A stretch of DNA of 64,000 nucleotides from Algibacter amylolyticus (lineage in GTDB: Bacteria > Bacteroidota > Bacteroidia > Flavobacteriales > Flavobacteriaceae), in contig NZ_JACHGE010000004.1 of NCBI RefSeq assembly GCF_014202225.1, positions 1-64,000 of the forward strand, given 5' to 3'. Positions 1 through 9,700 of this stretch are shown here, piece by piece. The notes under the pieces were generated by a model. It had not been told where the DNA came from and did not search any database. It saw nothing but the letters and a program-made list of their open reading frames with translations. The translations under genes and the position numbers were made by a program. Within the stretch, counting starts at the first letter, position 1. Each line of letters opens with the position of its first letter.

Positions 1-55
1 AATATGTTTATGAACTTGTTTCTCTTTTGTTAACTCGTTTCCTTGTTAGCGGGTG

Positions 56-86
56 CAAATATAAAACCCTTTTTTAACTCTCACAA
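56..86 (-). promoter_or_regulatory. Leftward promoter, unit 1
   Basis: On the minus strand TTG (84-86) is followed after 20 nt by TATATTTG (56-63), an exact match to the Bacteroidota consensus TTG-N19/20-TAnnTTTG. A GC-rich CACCCGC discriminator follows, as is common at rRNA promoters. This is the copy closest to the left edge and the best match of the three. Confidence 0.75.
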
Positions 87-191
87 TAGTTTTTTGATTT
101 ATTTTAAAAAATCTTTTAACTTCCTAAAATAATATCCAAACCTTTATATGAGCGTTTTGCTATCTGCGGTAATTACCGTTTTTAGCGGCTG

Positions 192-223
192 CAAATCTAC
201 AACCTTTTTATTAACTCTTACAA
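192..223 (-). promoter_or_regulatory. Leftward promoter, unit 2
   Basis: Minus strand TTG (221-223), 21 nt spacer, TAGATTTG (192-199), then CAGCCGC. It lies 136 bp upstream of unit 1 in the same direction. Confidence 0.7.
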
Positions 224-328
224 GTGATTTTGATATTTTTTTTGAAAAGTTTTTTCAACCTCTTAAAATTATCAATCAACCTTTTTATGAACGTTCCATT
301 AAATACTTATTGCGTTTTTAACGGGGTG

Positions 329-358
329 CAAACTTACTATCCTTTTTTATTTTGACAA
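329..358 (-). promoter_or_regulatory. Leftward promoter, unit 3
   Basis: Minus strand TTG (356-358), 19 nt spacer, TAAGTTTG (329-336), then CACCCCG. It is the outermost of the three tandem promoters. Confidence 0.7.
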
Positions 359-590
359 TGACTTTTTTTATCTTTTTTTTTAATTTTTTATCACCAACCT
401 TTTAACAGGCTTATTTGATGGAGTTTACATCATGAAAAAAATCACTTTATAAAAAAATCCTAACCTGATTTAATGAAATATTAGTTGCTTGATTGCTTAC
501 AAGCGCATTGTATATAACTATGAATAATAAAACTGATACCCATATAGGATGACCTATTTACTTACAGCTATTGTATATGCTTGTTGATAG
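359..590. other. Non-coding stretch between promoter array and repeat
   Basis: No open reading frame with a plausible start lies here. Two small inverted repeats are visible: GCTTG/CAAGC at 487-504 and ATAGG/CCTAT at 545-558. Neither is followed by a T run, so I do not call them terminators. Nothing else is recognised. Confidence 0.5.
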
Positions 591-681
591 ACCCGCGTTA
601 GGGATTGCAATGGAAAGCCCACAGCCCGACGAAGGAGGTGCGAGGACTTGTAATGTAAAGCCCGACCCTTGGGTAACGCCC
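591..681 (+). repeat. Dispersed structured repeat, copy 1
   Basis: This is a roughly 90 bp GC-richer island in AT-rich surroundings. In order it shows GCGTTA at the left end, the internal direct repeats TTGCAATGGAAAGCCC (605-620) and TTGTAATGTAAAGCCC (649-664), the small palindrome ACCCTTGGGT, and TAACGC at the right end that pairs with GCGTTA. Related copies lie at 19634-19722 and 31414-31544. Read on the minus strand it begins (GGGCGTTACCC) 9 nt after the stop codon of the Porin_10 gene, so it forms that gene's 3' untranslated region. No transposase or ORF is associated. Confidence 0.85.
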
Positions 682-690
682 TAATGCTAT

Positions 691-2694
691 TTACAGGAAG
701 AAATTCCAAACGACCCCAAACCTAATTGAGAAATCGCGGTATGGATAGTTTGGTGCTGAATAATAATTATAGCCAGTGAATGCTGCATTAAAGTGTTCTG
801 CTTTGAAATAGATTCTAGTTTGACGAATTTTTGCGTTTAAGAAAAAGTCCAGACGCGGAAAATTACCAAATTCGGTATCGTTTTGCACATAGAATTCTGC
901 CAAGACAGGATTATAGGAATCCATATAATAGTTGGTAAAGTAATTTAAGGTGATGCCTGTTTGTAAATACAAAGCATTTTTAAATAGTGGACTTGAAAAG
1001 TATATGGTGTTACGTGTGTTTAACTCGGGTACGTTTAGGGTATTATTATCGTCTTTTACGTTTTGGTATAATATGGTATTGTTTAAGGCGAATTTACCGA
1101 ACTTTATTTCGTTTGCTAGTTTTACTCTTAGGTAATTTATTGTGCTGTTATTTTGGAATGGTGATACCTGGAGTGTGGTTGCGTCTTTTTGGAAATATAC
1201 ATAGTTATCGATTGTAGAATAATCGACTGTTAGGTTTGCTAGGTTTTTATATTTTAGGTTAAACCCTATTTGTTGGGTTTCGATATTGTTAAAGTTGTTT
1301 TGCCAGTTATAATTAATATAATCGCTTTGATATAATAGGGTGTTATAATTTGGCACTTTTGAGCTGTGATTAATGGATGCCGATGCTGATATCTCGTTAT
1401 TTAAATTAAAAACTGCGTTTGCTTTTAGATAGTTGCCATCGAAATCGCCAGATATATTGGCTCCTAACTCTCCATTTAATTGGAAACCTTTATAGCGTTT
1501 GCTATACTTACCGCCTACGGCGACTATATGCCCTTTTATTCGGTTTGTTATTGTATTTCCGTTTAAGACGACTAATTTATTGTAGCCATAGTTATAGTTA
1601 TTGGTGTTTACATTAAACTTAACCTGACCTAGTACGTTGTTAAAGTAATCGACCTCAACTTTGTTATAGAAATTTTCTAGAGTGGCTTTGTCTTTTAGTC
1701 CTGTTGTTACGAATGCGTCGCCAAAATAATCTGGCTCGTCGCCGGTTTGATTATACTCGTAATACTTATCCTCGAAGGATATAATATGATTTACTGTTAT
1801 GGTGCTTTTGGAGGTTGAATCGTTTAATGTTTCTGGTAGTTCTGCTTTTACTGATTTATTTAGAATTATATAGCTATGGTCTAGGTGGAAACGTTTACCT
1901 CGCATTATGCTTTCGGCATTTTCGAAATTAACTTCTAAAATTGATCTGTCGATAAACTCTTGGTCACCGGACTCAAAATTGATAACGCTATCGTCTTCCA
2001 ACCCTCCATTTTCTTGATTTAACAAATCTTGAGTTACTATGTGGCCTCGTGCTGTATAACGTTTATTTTTTGATGTATAATTTGATGTAAACCTAAAGTT
2101 ACCTGTACTGGTTAGTATGTTTTGATATTTACCTAAGGATCGTAATCCTTTATAAGCAATTGAAAAATTAAATTGTGGCGAGGTATTTACCGTAAAAAAG
2201 GAATCGGCTAGTTGACCTTGCTCGAATGCTGTTTTAAAAAACAACTCTGTTAATGGTGTTGGCACATGGTAATAATTGATATCCTCAATTTCCATGTAAT
2301 TAAAATGTCTTGCTCTAGCACCAAATAATGGCATTGAGTTACTATTAGCAAAATTATGTGTTAGACTATTATAGGTTTGCCCTAAATTGGAAAATGGAAT
2401 TAGCCCAAAATTATCTTTACGCAGGTAATTAAACTTGTATTCTTTTTGAATAGTTAATGAGGTATCTAAATATGTTGTATCCCGCTCGTGAGAAATGATT
2501 AGGTAGTCTTGAATTTTGGCTTTTGGTTTTTCGGAGTTGTTCTCCTTAACTTGTGTTTTAGGCTTTCTCCTTATAGAATCCTGAACTTGACTAGACTCTA
2601 CACCGCTTTGTTTTTCATATTTTTGAGGTAAAACCTGTGCCTTCATGGAGAAGGAAAACAATAACAAAAGAAGTATATTGACTAATTTATGCAT
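691..2694 (-). CDS. Porin_10 family putative outer-membrane porin
   Basis: The 667-residue protein has a signal peptide (about residues 1-20, ending MKAQ), a short linker rich in Lys, Gln and Ser, and then a long beta-strand-rich region to an aromatic C-terminus (WNFFL), as expected for an outer-membrane barrel. The order and wording of the barrel (for example FGLIPFSNLGQTYN near residue 95) match the Bacteroidota putative-porin family (PF14121). The substrate is unknown. The ATG is preceded by an A/T-rich leader. A TACATTTG box at 2797-2804 on this strand could be its -7 element, but no TTG sits at the right distance. The gene stands alone: repeat copy 1 starts 9 nt after its stop. Confidence 0.85.
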   Translation of the reverse strand: MHKLVNILLLLLFSFSMKAQVLPQKYEKQSGVESSQVQDSIRRKPKTQVKENNSEKPKAKIQDYLIISHERDTTYLDTSLTIQKEYKFNYLRKDNFGLIPFSNLGQTYNSLTHNFANSNSMPLFGARARHFNYMEIEDINYYHVPTPLTELFFKTAFEQGQLADSFFTVNTSPQFNFSIAYKGLRSLGKYQNILTSTGNFRFTSNYTSKNKRYTARGHIVTQDLLNQENGGLEDDSVINFESGDQEFIDRSILEVNFENAESIMRGKRFHLDHSYIILNKSVKAELPETLNDSTSKSTITVNHIISFEDKYYEYNQTGDEPDYFGDAFVTTGLKDKATLENFYNKVEVDYFNNVLGQVKFNVNTNNYNYGYNKLVVLNGNTITNRIKGHIVAVGGKYSKRYKGFQLNGELGANISGDFDGNYLKANAVFNLNNEISASASINHSSKVPNYNTLLYQSDYINYNWQNNFNNIETQQIGFNLKYKNLANLTVDYSTIDNYVYFQKDATTLQVSPFQNNSTINYLRVKLANEIKFGKFALNNTILYQNVKDDNNTLNVPELNTRNTIYFSSPLFKNALYLQTGITLNYFTNYYMDSYNPVLAEFYVQNDTEFGNFPRLDFFLNAKIRQTRIYFKAEHFNAAFTGYNYYSAPNYPYRDFSIRFGVVWNFFL

Positions 2695-2869
2695 TCTGGG
2701 ATATTTTTATTAATATAATTTAAATCTAAAGCGATTACTAGCACTCTACAATTAATCTTTTAATTACGCTCAAAATTAAACAAAATTAAAACCTTGCAAA
2801 TGTAAATACAAAATATGATAACGTTGTAAAATGAAAAAATTATATTTTATCGTATTTTTCAAATAAACA

Positions 2870-2905
2870 AAACCCCTATGCTTTAATAAATAAACATAGG
2901 GGTTT
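2870..2905 (-). terminator. Terminator of the SusCD operon
   Basis: AAACCCCTATG and CATAGGGGTTT form an 11 bp perfect stem around a 14 nt A/T loop. On the minus strand the stem runs into a T-rich stretch. It lies 30 bp after the stop of the DUF4302 lipoprotein gene and closes that operon. Confidence 0.85.
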
Positions 2906-2934
2906 CAATATTAATTAAGCCTCACATAAAAATT

Positions 2935-4338
2935 TTATGGAAAGAAATAACCATAAGACCTTAATGATGGGGTATCTAAACTAGTAAATGATCCTGAAGC
3001 ATTTAGGTAGCTATTTATACTAGCACTAAAAGAACCTTCATTAGTGTAAAGTAAACCTTGAGGACCACTAAAGAAATCCATTAAAGGTTGTAAATTTTCT
3101 TCGAAAAACGCATCATTTGAACCAGAATATGGCCCTAGATAATCAAAAAACACTGTGTTGCTTTCTATATTAGCAACTATACAATAATTAGCTCTATATA
3201 AGCCGCCATTAGCATCTTCCAAAAATATTGCTAAATTGGAACACCCTCCCTCTAAATTAAGGAACAGGTAATAAAAAGAAAACTTTAGCGTTCCTGCTCC
3301 AAACCTATTATCAAGGTTAGTATTAATTTGTTCTATTACGAGATCTCTAAAGCAAGGGCTTAATAACGGGTTTGTACCATCTGCTACATCATAAACATAT
3401 ATTGAACCTGGTAAATCCATTATATCTTCTCCTGTAGGTGCAGATAAAGAAGTCTGAGAAATTGTGGCTGTTGCCCCATTTACACTAGCCACATATTGCA
3501 CTTTATCGGATTCTGAATCTAAAATAAAATTCTCGAAGCTGTTACCTCCTACCTCAAGAGCAGGACTAATTAGTATTGCTTGTTCGCCGTCGATTAAAGT
3601 AAACGCTACCCCTAAACCTTGTCTTGAGCTAACTCCCTCTTCATCTGTTGTACCTGCATCAAAGAAAAAATTAGTTGAATCATAATTTAAAATGTAATTA
3701 GTAGATTGTCCCGCATTGTCTACTGCTAATACTAAATTATCATAAACAGATGCCGTTTCACAATCTACTTCTGTGAAGACTTCCCTGTTAGTATAAGTAA
3801 TATCAGCACTAGCAACACTTTCTGTTTCAAAGTCTGTAAAGCCAGAAGGTGAAATTACAAAAACACCATCGCTACGCACCTCTTTAAATGTGATAACCCC
3901 ATTTTCTTCTCCCACATATTGAAAAGAATTACCTCCATAAAAAGTATTGAATCCTTGAGCCCCATCTTGGATTAAATCTGTAATATGTCTAGATCCTGAT
4001 GTGAACACCAATTCTGCTGCTGTAGTTCCTGTTACAACATCATATCTTGTGTCTGTAAGCTCGGTATTAGATTTAAAATCGGAAGTTATTTTAACTCTTA
4101 AATCTTCTGTGAAATTCATATGAAAATTCACACCACCAACAACACTATTATTGGGGAAGTAAACGCCTGAAAAACCTTGTGATTGAGATAATAAAAGTGT
4201 TCTCAACTCTTCAATATTTTTTTGTATTCTATCTGAAGGTGCTTCTTCAAATATTGCTTCGGTTCTATCAACTTCACAAGAATTAAGAACTACTGTTAGC
4301 AATAATAAACTGAGTATGTATTTAATATATTTTTTCAT
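2935..4338 (-). CDS. DUF4302 family surface lipoprotein
   Basis: A 467-residue lipoprotein: the signal peptide ends in VVLNSC, giving Cys at about residue 21, followed by an acidic sequence as in Bacteroidota surface-exported lipoproteins. The rest resembles DUF4302 (PF14135), a family usually encoded beside SusC/SusD pairs and metallohydrolase lipoproteins. No catalytic motif is visible, so a binding role at the cell surface is inferred. It is the last gene of a leftward operon, 11 bp after the HExxH lipoprotein gene, and is followed by a strong terminator. Confidence 0.75.
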   Translation of the reverse strand: MKKYIKYILSLLLLTVVLNSCEVDRTEAIFEEAPSDRIQKNIEELRTLLLSQSQGFSGVYFPNNSVVGGVNFHMNFTEDLRVKITSDFKSNTELTDTRYDVVTGTTAAELVFTSGSRHITDLIQDGAQGFNTFYGGNSFQYVGEENGVITFKEVRSDGVFVISPSGFTDFETESVASADITYTNREVFTEVDCETASVYDNLVLAVDNAGQSTNYILNYDSTNFFFDAGTTDEEGVSSRQGLGVAFTLIDGEQAILISPALEVGGNSFENFILDSESDKVQYVASVNGATATISQTSLSAPTGEDIMDLPGSIYVYDVADGTNPLLSPCFRDLVIEQINTNLDNRFGAGTLKFSFYYLFLNLEGGCSNLAIFLEDANGGLYRANYCIVANIESNTVFFDYLGPYSGSNDAFFEENLQPLMDFFSGPQGLLYTNEGSFSASINSYLNASGSFTSLDTPSLRSYGYFFP

Positions 4339-4349
4339 TTTTATTTTTT

Positions 4350-5207
4350 TTAGTCCAAACTATCTAAAAGCGCTTGATATGTTAGTTCCTGAAGTTCATA
4401 CAAATCTATTGCGAAATTTTCTTGAAAATACGCCACAACGATTTCTTGTTTTTGTCGTATGTACGCTTGTCCTGTAGGACTAGCCGTACTAACAATTGCA
4501 TCAAAACCTTCTTTAGAATTGGTTAGCATATTTGCTACTATTTCAACAAAATCTTCACCTGGCTGACTAGATGCATAAGGTGTAATAAATCCCAAATCAA
4601 GAGCCTCTTGATCACTAACATTAAACCATTGCGCCGTGTAATCTCCAGGAGTTATTAAACCATAATCGTCTGAAAAAGGAATTTTTTGATTTAAGATATG
4701 TGCGTATTCGTGATGAAGAGTTCTTAAAGGCTGTCTAATATTTTCTTCATTTGAATAGTCCAAAAAGTCCAAATTAAAAAACGTTATTCTAGTTCCCGCC
4801 TCTGCTACTCCCAAGGTTATAGTTGGACTATTTGGATTATAATTAAAACCTCCAGAATAAACTAATTGACGAGGTGTAATATTTGCTATAAAATCATGGC
4901 CCCCTAATTGATTATAAGGTTCTATCCATGCGTTTCTAATTGTTTCGGACCAACGTTCTACACCATTCTCATTAATAGGATATAAAAACCTCGCAATATC
5001 AGTATCACTAGCACCCCACAAATAAGATATTTCAATATTATATGGTGCTACAAAATTAGATCTTAACCAGATATCTAAATCTGAAAGAATTGGCGTGCTC
5101 GTATCTATTTGGCTTTCTTTTATGGTATCAGACGATTCACTGCAGGAACCTAGCAACAAGAAGCCTAATACAAGATTTACCAGTATTATATTTTTTATGT
5201 TTTTCAT
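4350..5207 (-). CDS. SusCD-associated zinc metallohydrolase lipoprotein
   Basis: A 285-residue lipoprotein from the ATG at 5207. A longer frame exists only from a TTG; the chosen start gives a clean signal peptide ending LLLGSC. The core holds the zinc motif HEYAH (in LRTLHHEYAHIL, about residue 165) and a later acidic segment (EDFVEIVANML) that may give the third ligand. This fits the substrate import-associated zinc metallohydrolase lipoproteins (TIGR04549), which occur next to SusC/SusD. It probably cleaves a peptide-like substrate at the outer surface; the actual substrate is unknown. It lies between the SusD gene (26 bp upstream) and the DUF4302 gene. Confidence 0.85.
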   Translation of the reverse strand: MKNIKNIILVNLVLGFLLLGSCSESSDTIKESQIDTSTPILSDLDIWLRSNFVAPYNIEISYLWGASDTDIARFLYPINENGVERWSETIRNAWIEPYNQLGGHDFIANITPRQLVYSGGFNYNPNSPTITLGVAEAGTRITFFNLDFLDYSNEENIRQPLRTLHHEYAHILNQKIPFSDDYGLITPGDYTAQWFNVSDQEALDLGFITPYASSQPGEDFVEIVANMLTNSKEGFDAIVSTASPTGQAYIRQKQEIVVAYFQENFAIDLYELQELTYQALLDSLD

Positions 5208-5233
5208 TTTAATTGTTTTAAAGTTTATCAAGG

Positions 5234-6736
5234 TTATCTTGGGTTTGGTAAAATACCTCGAGATTGCGCTTCTGTTGGGATTTGCAACACCCTTTTATTA
5301 TCTCCTTTAGACAGCACTAATGTTTCAGAAACATTTGGTGTAACCTGTTTTACATGTTCAACTACTATATCATGTCTTTTAATATCAAACCAACGTAAAC
5401 CTTCGTTGTAAAAAACAGATCTTTTTGTCTGTAATATAACATTTACAAAAGGTAAAGCGTCTCCTGATATTGTATAAAATGGCGTATAATAATTAGAGTC
5501 GACTCCAAAATTATTTGTAATATCATCTGTTGTTAGTATGGCATCACTAGAATACCCCTCTGATTTAACCGATAACAACGTATTTAAATCATCTGCTGCC
5601 AACTGAAATTCTCCTAACATAGCATAAGCCTCGGCTCTGTTAAACATTGCTTCATCAGTAGTTAAAATAGGAGTTTGTACAAAAGCTGTTCCCGTTGCAG
5701 CTGCTTGGTTCGTAACTTTAAAATATTCATCGTATTTAGGAACATTATATACGACGTCGCTACCTCCATATACTTGTTCAGACCATGCCAGTCCAGCAGC
5801 ATTACCATTAAAGAAAAGCTCTCTAGCTAAACCACCACTAAGTTGAAAACGTAAAGAAGCATGATTTCTACTATATACAGATGACCCGACAATAATTAAC
5901 AAATTTGCAGGCTCTATTGCCGAAGAAAACCTAAAAGCTCTTTCACTATAACTTAAAGCCGCCCCCCTATAATCATTCGTATAGTCTCTTATGTCCTCAA
6001 CACCAGAACCCGAACCTAGAACTTTATTACTATGCTCTACAACTTTTTGCCATTCTCCCTTTACAAGATAAAAACGAGATGCAAATGTATTTGCTGCTCT
6101 TGCATTAAAGTGAAACTTTGGTTCACTATAATTTAAATCATTTCCAATATACTTAAGACCTTCAACTAAATCTGCCTCAATAAAATCGAAAACTTCTTGT
6201 ACCGTACTCCTTGAATATTGTGGTAATAACTCATTTTCTGGCTTAGTAATATATGTAATCCCTAAATCGGTTGAAGCTGTAGTAGGATTATATGCTTTAG
6301 CGAAAATATTCACTAACATAAAATGACCATACGCCCGACACAAAAGTGCTTCACCTCTTTCATTCACGTTGGTTTCTCCTAATTCATCTAGCGAAGCTAA
6401 GGCTTGATTTGCTTGCGAAATGGCTTCATATGCTTCATTCCAATAATTGGTTGGCGTGTCATCATCATCATCAAAAAACTCCCCCCACTCATACATTAAA
6501 TCATTTAAACGACTTGTTGTTGCAGAAAAACCTTTTTCATCTGCATTGTCTGACATTGGTTCTAAAAAAGGCGTATATAAGGCTTGCGGATATGCATTAA
6601 CTAAAAGCTCACTAATTTTATCCAAAGAATCAATTTCTGTTCTATTATCTGGTGACTCATCTAATATATCATCGCATGATACCATTACTAAAAGCAGTGC
6701 AATGATTGGTAATTTTATTAAATTATATTTTTTCAT
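5234..6736 (-). CDS. SusD/RagB-like substrate-binding lipoprotein
   Basis: A 500-residue outer-membrane lipoprotein with signal peptide ending LVMVSC and then DDILDESPDNRTEI, the usual SusD start. Helical TPR-like segments (for example AYEAISQANQALASLDEL near residue 100) and the C-terminal RSVFYNEGLRWFDIKRHDI block are typical of the SusD family. It caps the SusC transporter encoded just upstream (11 bp gap) and delivers ligand to it. No glycoside hydrolase gene is nearby, so a glycan substrate is not supported by context. The neighbouring metallohydrolase suggests a peptide-containing ligand. Confidence 0.93.
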   Translation of the reverse strand: MKKYNLIKLPIIALLLVMVSCDDILDESPDNRTEIDSLDKISELLVNAYPQALYTPFLEPMSDNADEKGFSATTSRLNDLMYEWGEFFDDDDDTPTNYWNEAYEAISQANQALASLDELGETNVNERGEALLCRAYGHFMLVNIFAKAYNPTTASTDLGITYITKPENELLPQYSRSTVQEVFDFIEADLVEGLKYIGNDLNYSEPKFHFNARAANTFASRFYLVKGEWQKVVEHSNKVLGSGSGVEDIRDYTNDYRGAALSYSERAFRFSSAIEPANLLIIVGSSVYSRNHASLRFQLSGGLARELFFNGNAAGLAWSEQVYGGSDVVYNVPKYDEYFKVTNQAAATGTAFVQTPILTTDEAMFNRAEAYAMLGEFQLAADDLNTLLSVKSEGYSSDAILTTDDITNNFGVDSNYYTPFYTISGDALPFVNVILQTKRSVFYNEGLRWFDIKRHDIVVEHVKQVTPNVSETLVLSKGDNKRVLQIPTEAQSRGILPNPR

Positions 6737-6747
6737 AGTTTTTTTTT

Positions 6748-9700
6748 TTAAAATCCAACATTAACAGTAAATGTATATAACCTTGTTATTGGAAAGGCCA
6801 CACCACCAGATCTTATAAACTCAGGATCTTGTCCGGCTAATTTATCATCAGAATAAATTAAGAACGGATTTGTTGTTTGCAAGCTTAACCTGAAACGAGT
6901 CATTCCTAATTTTTTAACAACATTCTTGTCTAATGAATAGCCTAGTGTTATATTCTTCATACGTATAAAATCTCCATCAGCTATACGCTCAGATGAATAA
7001 TTATAGGCATTAAAAATTTGTCTAGAATCTGTTGTTCCTCTTCTCTGTATTAATTGTGTTGATGGTATAACTGGTATATCAGTAAACTCTTCATCTCCTG
7101 GAACCAACCATCTATTAATAAATTCAGTTGGAAAAACCGATAAATCTGAATAGGTTGAAGAATAAGCAGGATCTAACCTAATTTTATTTCCTGCAGAGAA
7201 CGAAATGAAGAAGCTAAAATCCCAATTTTTATAATTAAAATTATTAGCAAGACCACCTGTTACATTTGGCAATGTTGCACCTTCATATTTAAGATATGAC
7301 AATGGATCATCGGTTGACTGAAAATCTATACCATCTTCAGGTAATGTAAAAGTTGGGTAACCATCACTATCAAGTCCTTCAAAATTAAATGAGAACAACG
7401 AATTTGGTGCATAACCTACCGCATTACCAAATTGACCTCCAGTAATTAAATCGAATACATTAGGTTCTTGTTGCAATTCTGTAATTTTTTGATTTAGTAA
7501 TGATATATTAAACCCTGAATTCCATTTAAAATCATCACCTGATACATTTACAGTATTCAGCTGAAACTCTATACCTTTAGTTTCTAAAGAAGAAAAATTA
7601 CCTAATTTTATTGATTCTCCCCCAATACCTGAGGTTGTTATAAAATCTATTAAATCTTTTCCATCTCTATAATACGCATCAACATTCATTGCAATTCGAT
7701 TTCCGAATAAGCCGATATCTAATCCTAAGTTATATTCCGTTTGTTTTTCCCATGTTAACCCAGAGTTTTGCAAATCGATGATATCTATTGCATTTTCTCT
7801 ATCAGATATTAATAATCTATCGGTTACTTGATTTCTAAAAATAGCTTCATTATTAGATGCTGTGTTAGCAATTAAAGCAGATAACCCATAAGAACCTCTT
7901 AGCACTAGGTTATTTAAAACACCCGAGTTATCGATAAAATTTTCTCTATGCACATTCCACCTTCCTGAAACAGTGTATGTTGGCAACCATCTTGTTCCGT
8001 CAGATTTACCAGCTCTATTTGAACCTTCGTAATTCCCTGAAAGATTCAAAATATATTTTTTATCAAAATCATACGTTGCATTAGCAAACAAGGTGATTTC
8101 TCTATTCCTAGTTTCTTGATAACCAAAATAATCATCACCATCTAAAATTGCTTTTCTTAAAATATCAGGATCTGTAAAAACTGTTCCCCCTCTAGAGAAT
8201 TGATAGCCATATCCTGTATCAAAACCTGAAGAACGATCTGTATGTCTATACTCTTGCCCTCCATAAATTGTTAACCCATGAAGATCATCTTTAAATCTTT
8301 TCTTATACTCTAAGGTGTTTCTTACTGTATAAGTTGTAATAGTGTTTCTACTATTTCTTAAAATACCTCCAACAGGTAAAACTACATATGGACTTGTATT
8401 TGGTTGTTCAGGATCTTGAAACAAAAAGGTATTAGCATCTCTAATAATTGTATTATCAGCTGCTCTATACGCCCCAGCCGCATTAGAAAACTCTGTTGTG
8501 GCATGATCTGAAATTGAGCTTGCATAACGAGCAGTTCCTAAGAATGAATATTTTAAATTATCATTAATCTGATAATCTAACTGCGCTTGAAACCTTACAT
8601 CATTTACATTTAATTCAATATAGTTATTCTTAACTTCCTCTAGGATATTAAACGGAGCCCAATTGTTTCGAACATATTCTAAATCTCCATTATTATCTCT
8701 AGGACGAATTGCTCTACTTGTATTAAGCGCATAATTAAAAGGGTTTATATCAAATTCTCGAGTAAAGGAACCAAAAAATTGATCTGACTCCCTATCTAGA
8801 GTCCCAGGAGCCATTTGATTTCTAATAGACGTATTTAACTGTGTAGTAACCTTTAATCTATCGTCATCTCCAAAATAAAATGTATTTCTTAAGTTACCTG
8901 TTAATCTTCTTACTCTATCTGCGATGGTCCACCCTGGATCTGTAAAATACCCTAAAGATGCATATGTTGTACTTTTATCTCCTCCGCCAGAAAAGCTTAA
9001 AGTATGAGTTTGCGTAGGTGTAGGTCTAAATAACTCCTTAAACCAATCGGTGTTAGCCAATTCGTATTGCTGCAAAAAACTGGCTCTTCCTTCTGGAGTA
9101 TTGCTAACCTCAAAAACTCCTTGTTCATTTGGTTCTAATGAATTATAAAGCAAGTTGTAAATTCCACCAGTTCTACCATTAACCACACCTGTGTTTGTTA
9201 TTTGGCCTACTTGTGGACTTGCTAATTGCCTGTATATGGATACTGTTTCTTGAGAGTTTAATAAGTTATATTGGTTATAACTTGGAACAGCTCTAACAGC
9301 ATACTCAGAGGAATAATTAAAAGCGGGCTTTTGATTTCTCTTACCAGATTTCGTTGTAATTACTACAACACCATTTAAAGCTCTAGCTCCATACTGGGCA
9401 CTTGCAGATGCATCTCTAAGAATCTCAAAACTCTCAATATCATTAGCATTTAGACCTGCTAATGCTGAACTTAATAAACTATTAATATCTCCCGCAACTA
9501 AATCTTGAAAAGATATATCTACAATCTCTTCTTGTATTGCCCCATCAATAACCCATATTGGTTTTGTGTCTCCTAAAATTGAAGACGACCCACGAATAGT
9601 TATTCTAGGTGCCGCACCAAAAGTTCCTGTAACGTTTTGAACACTTACACCAGCTGCTCTCCCCTCTAAACTTCTTGTTATATCGGGAACAGCGTCAATT

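Larger units (their letters stand above)
1..360 (-). repeat. Three tandem promoter-bearing units, about 137 bp period
   Basis: Three diverged copies of one unit follow each other. Each has a GC-rich GGGTGCAAAT or GGCTGCAAAT block (near 51, 187 and 323), a run of T, and an ACAAT or ACAAG block. Two units also share an ATGARCGTT block about 45 bp to the left of the promoter, and the outermost has ATGAACTTG. Read leftward, each contains a Bacteroidota promoter. The leftmost leader, read on the minus strand, contains GTTCATAAACATATT, which resembles the GTTCATTGACATATT leader I recall before flavobacterial rRNA genes. I infer an rRNA operon starting just beyond the left edge. The repeat is seen directly; its target is inference. 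Confidence 0.75.

Noticed and set aside
1-55. The left edge as the start of a 16S rRNA gene
   Set aside because: Only a leader-like GTTCATAAACATATT is visible; no 16S sequence is inside the window. The rRNA operon is inferred to lie outside.
987-1217. Rightward frames inside the Porin_10 gene
   Set aside because: Their composition (Leu/Arg/Tyr-rich) reflects the complement of a barrel protein; no start signal or homology.
6346-6600. Rightward 84-residue frame with a His run (HHHH) inside SusD
   Set aside because: It is antisense to the Asp-rich segment (GAT repeats) of SusD; the His run is only the complement. No start context or family.
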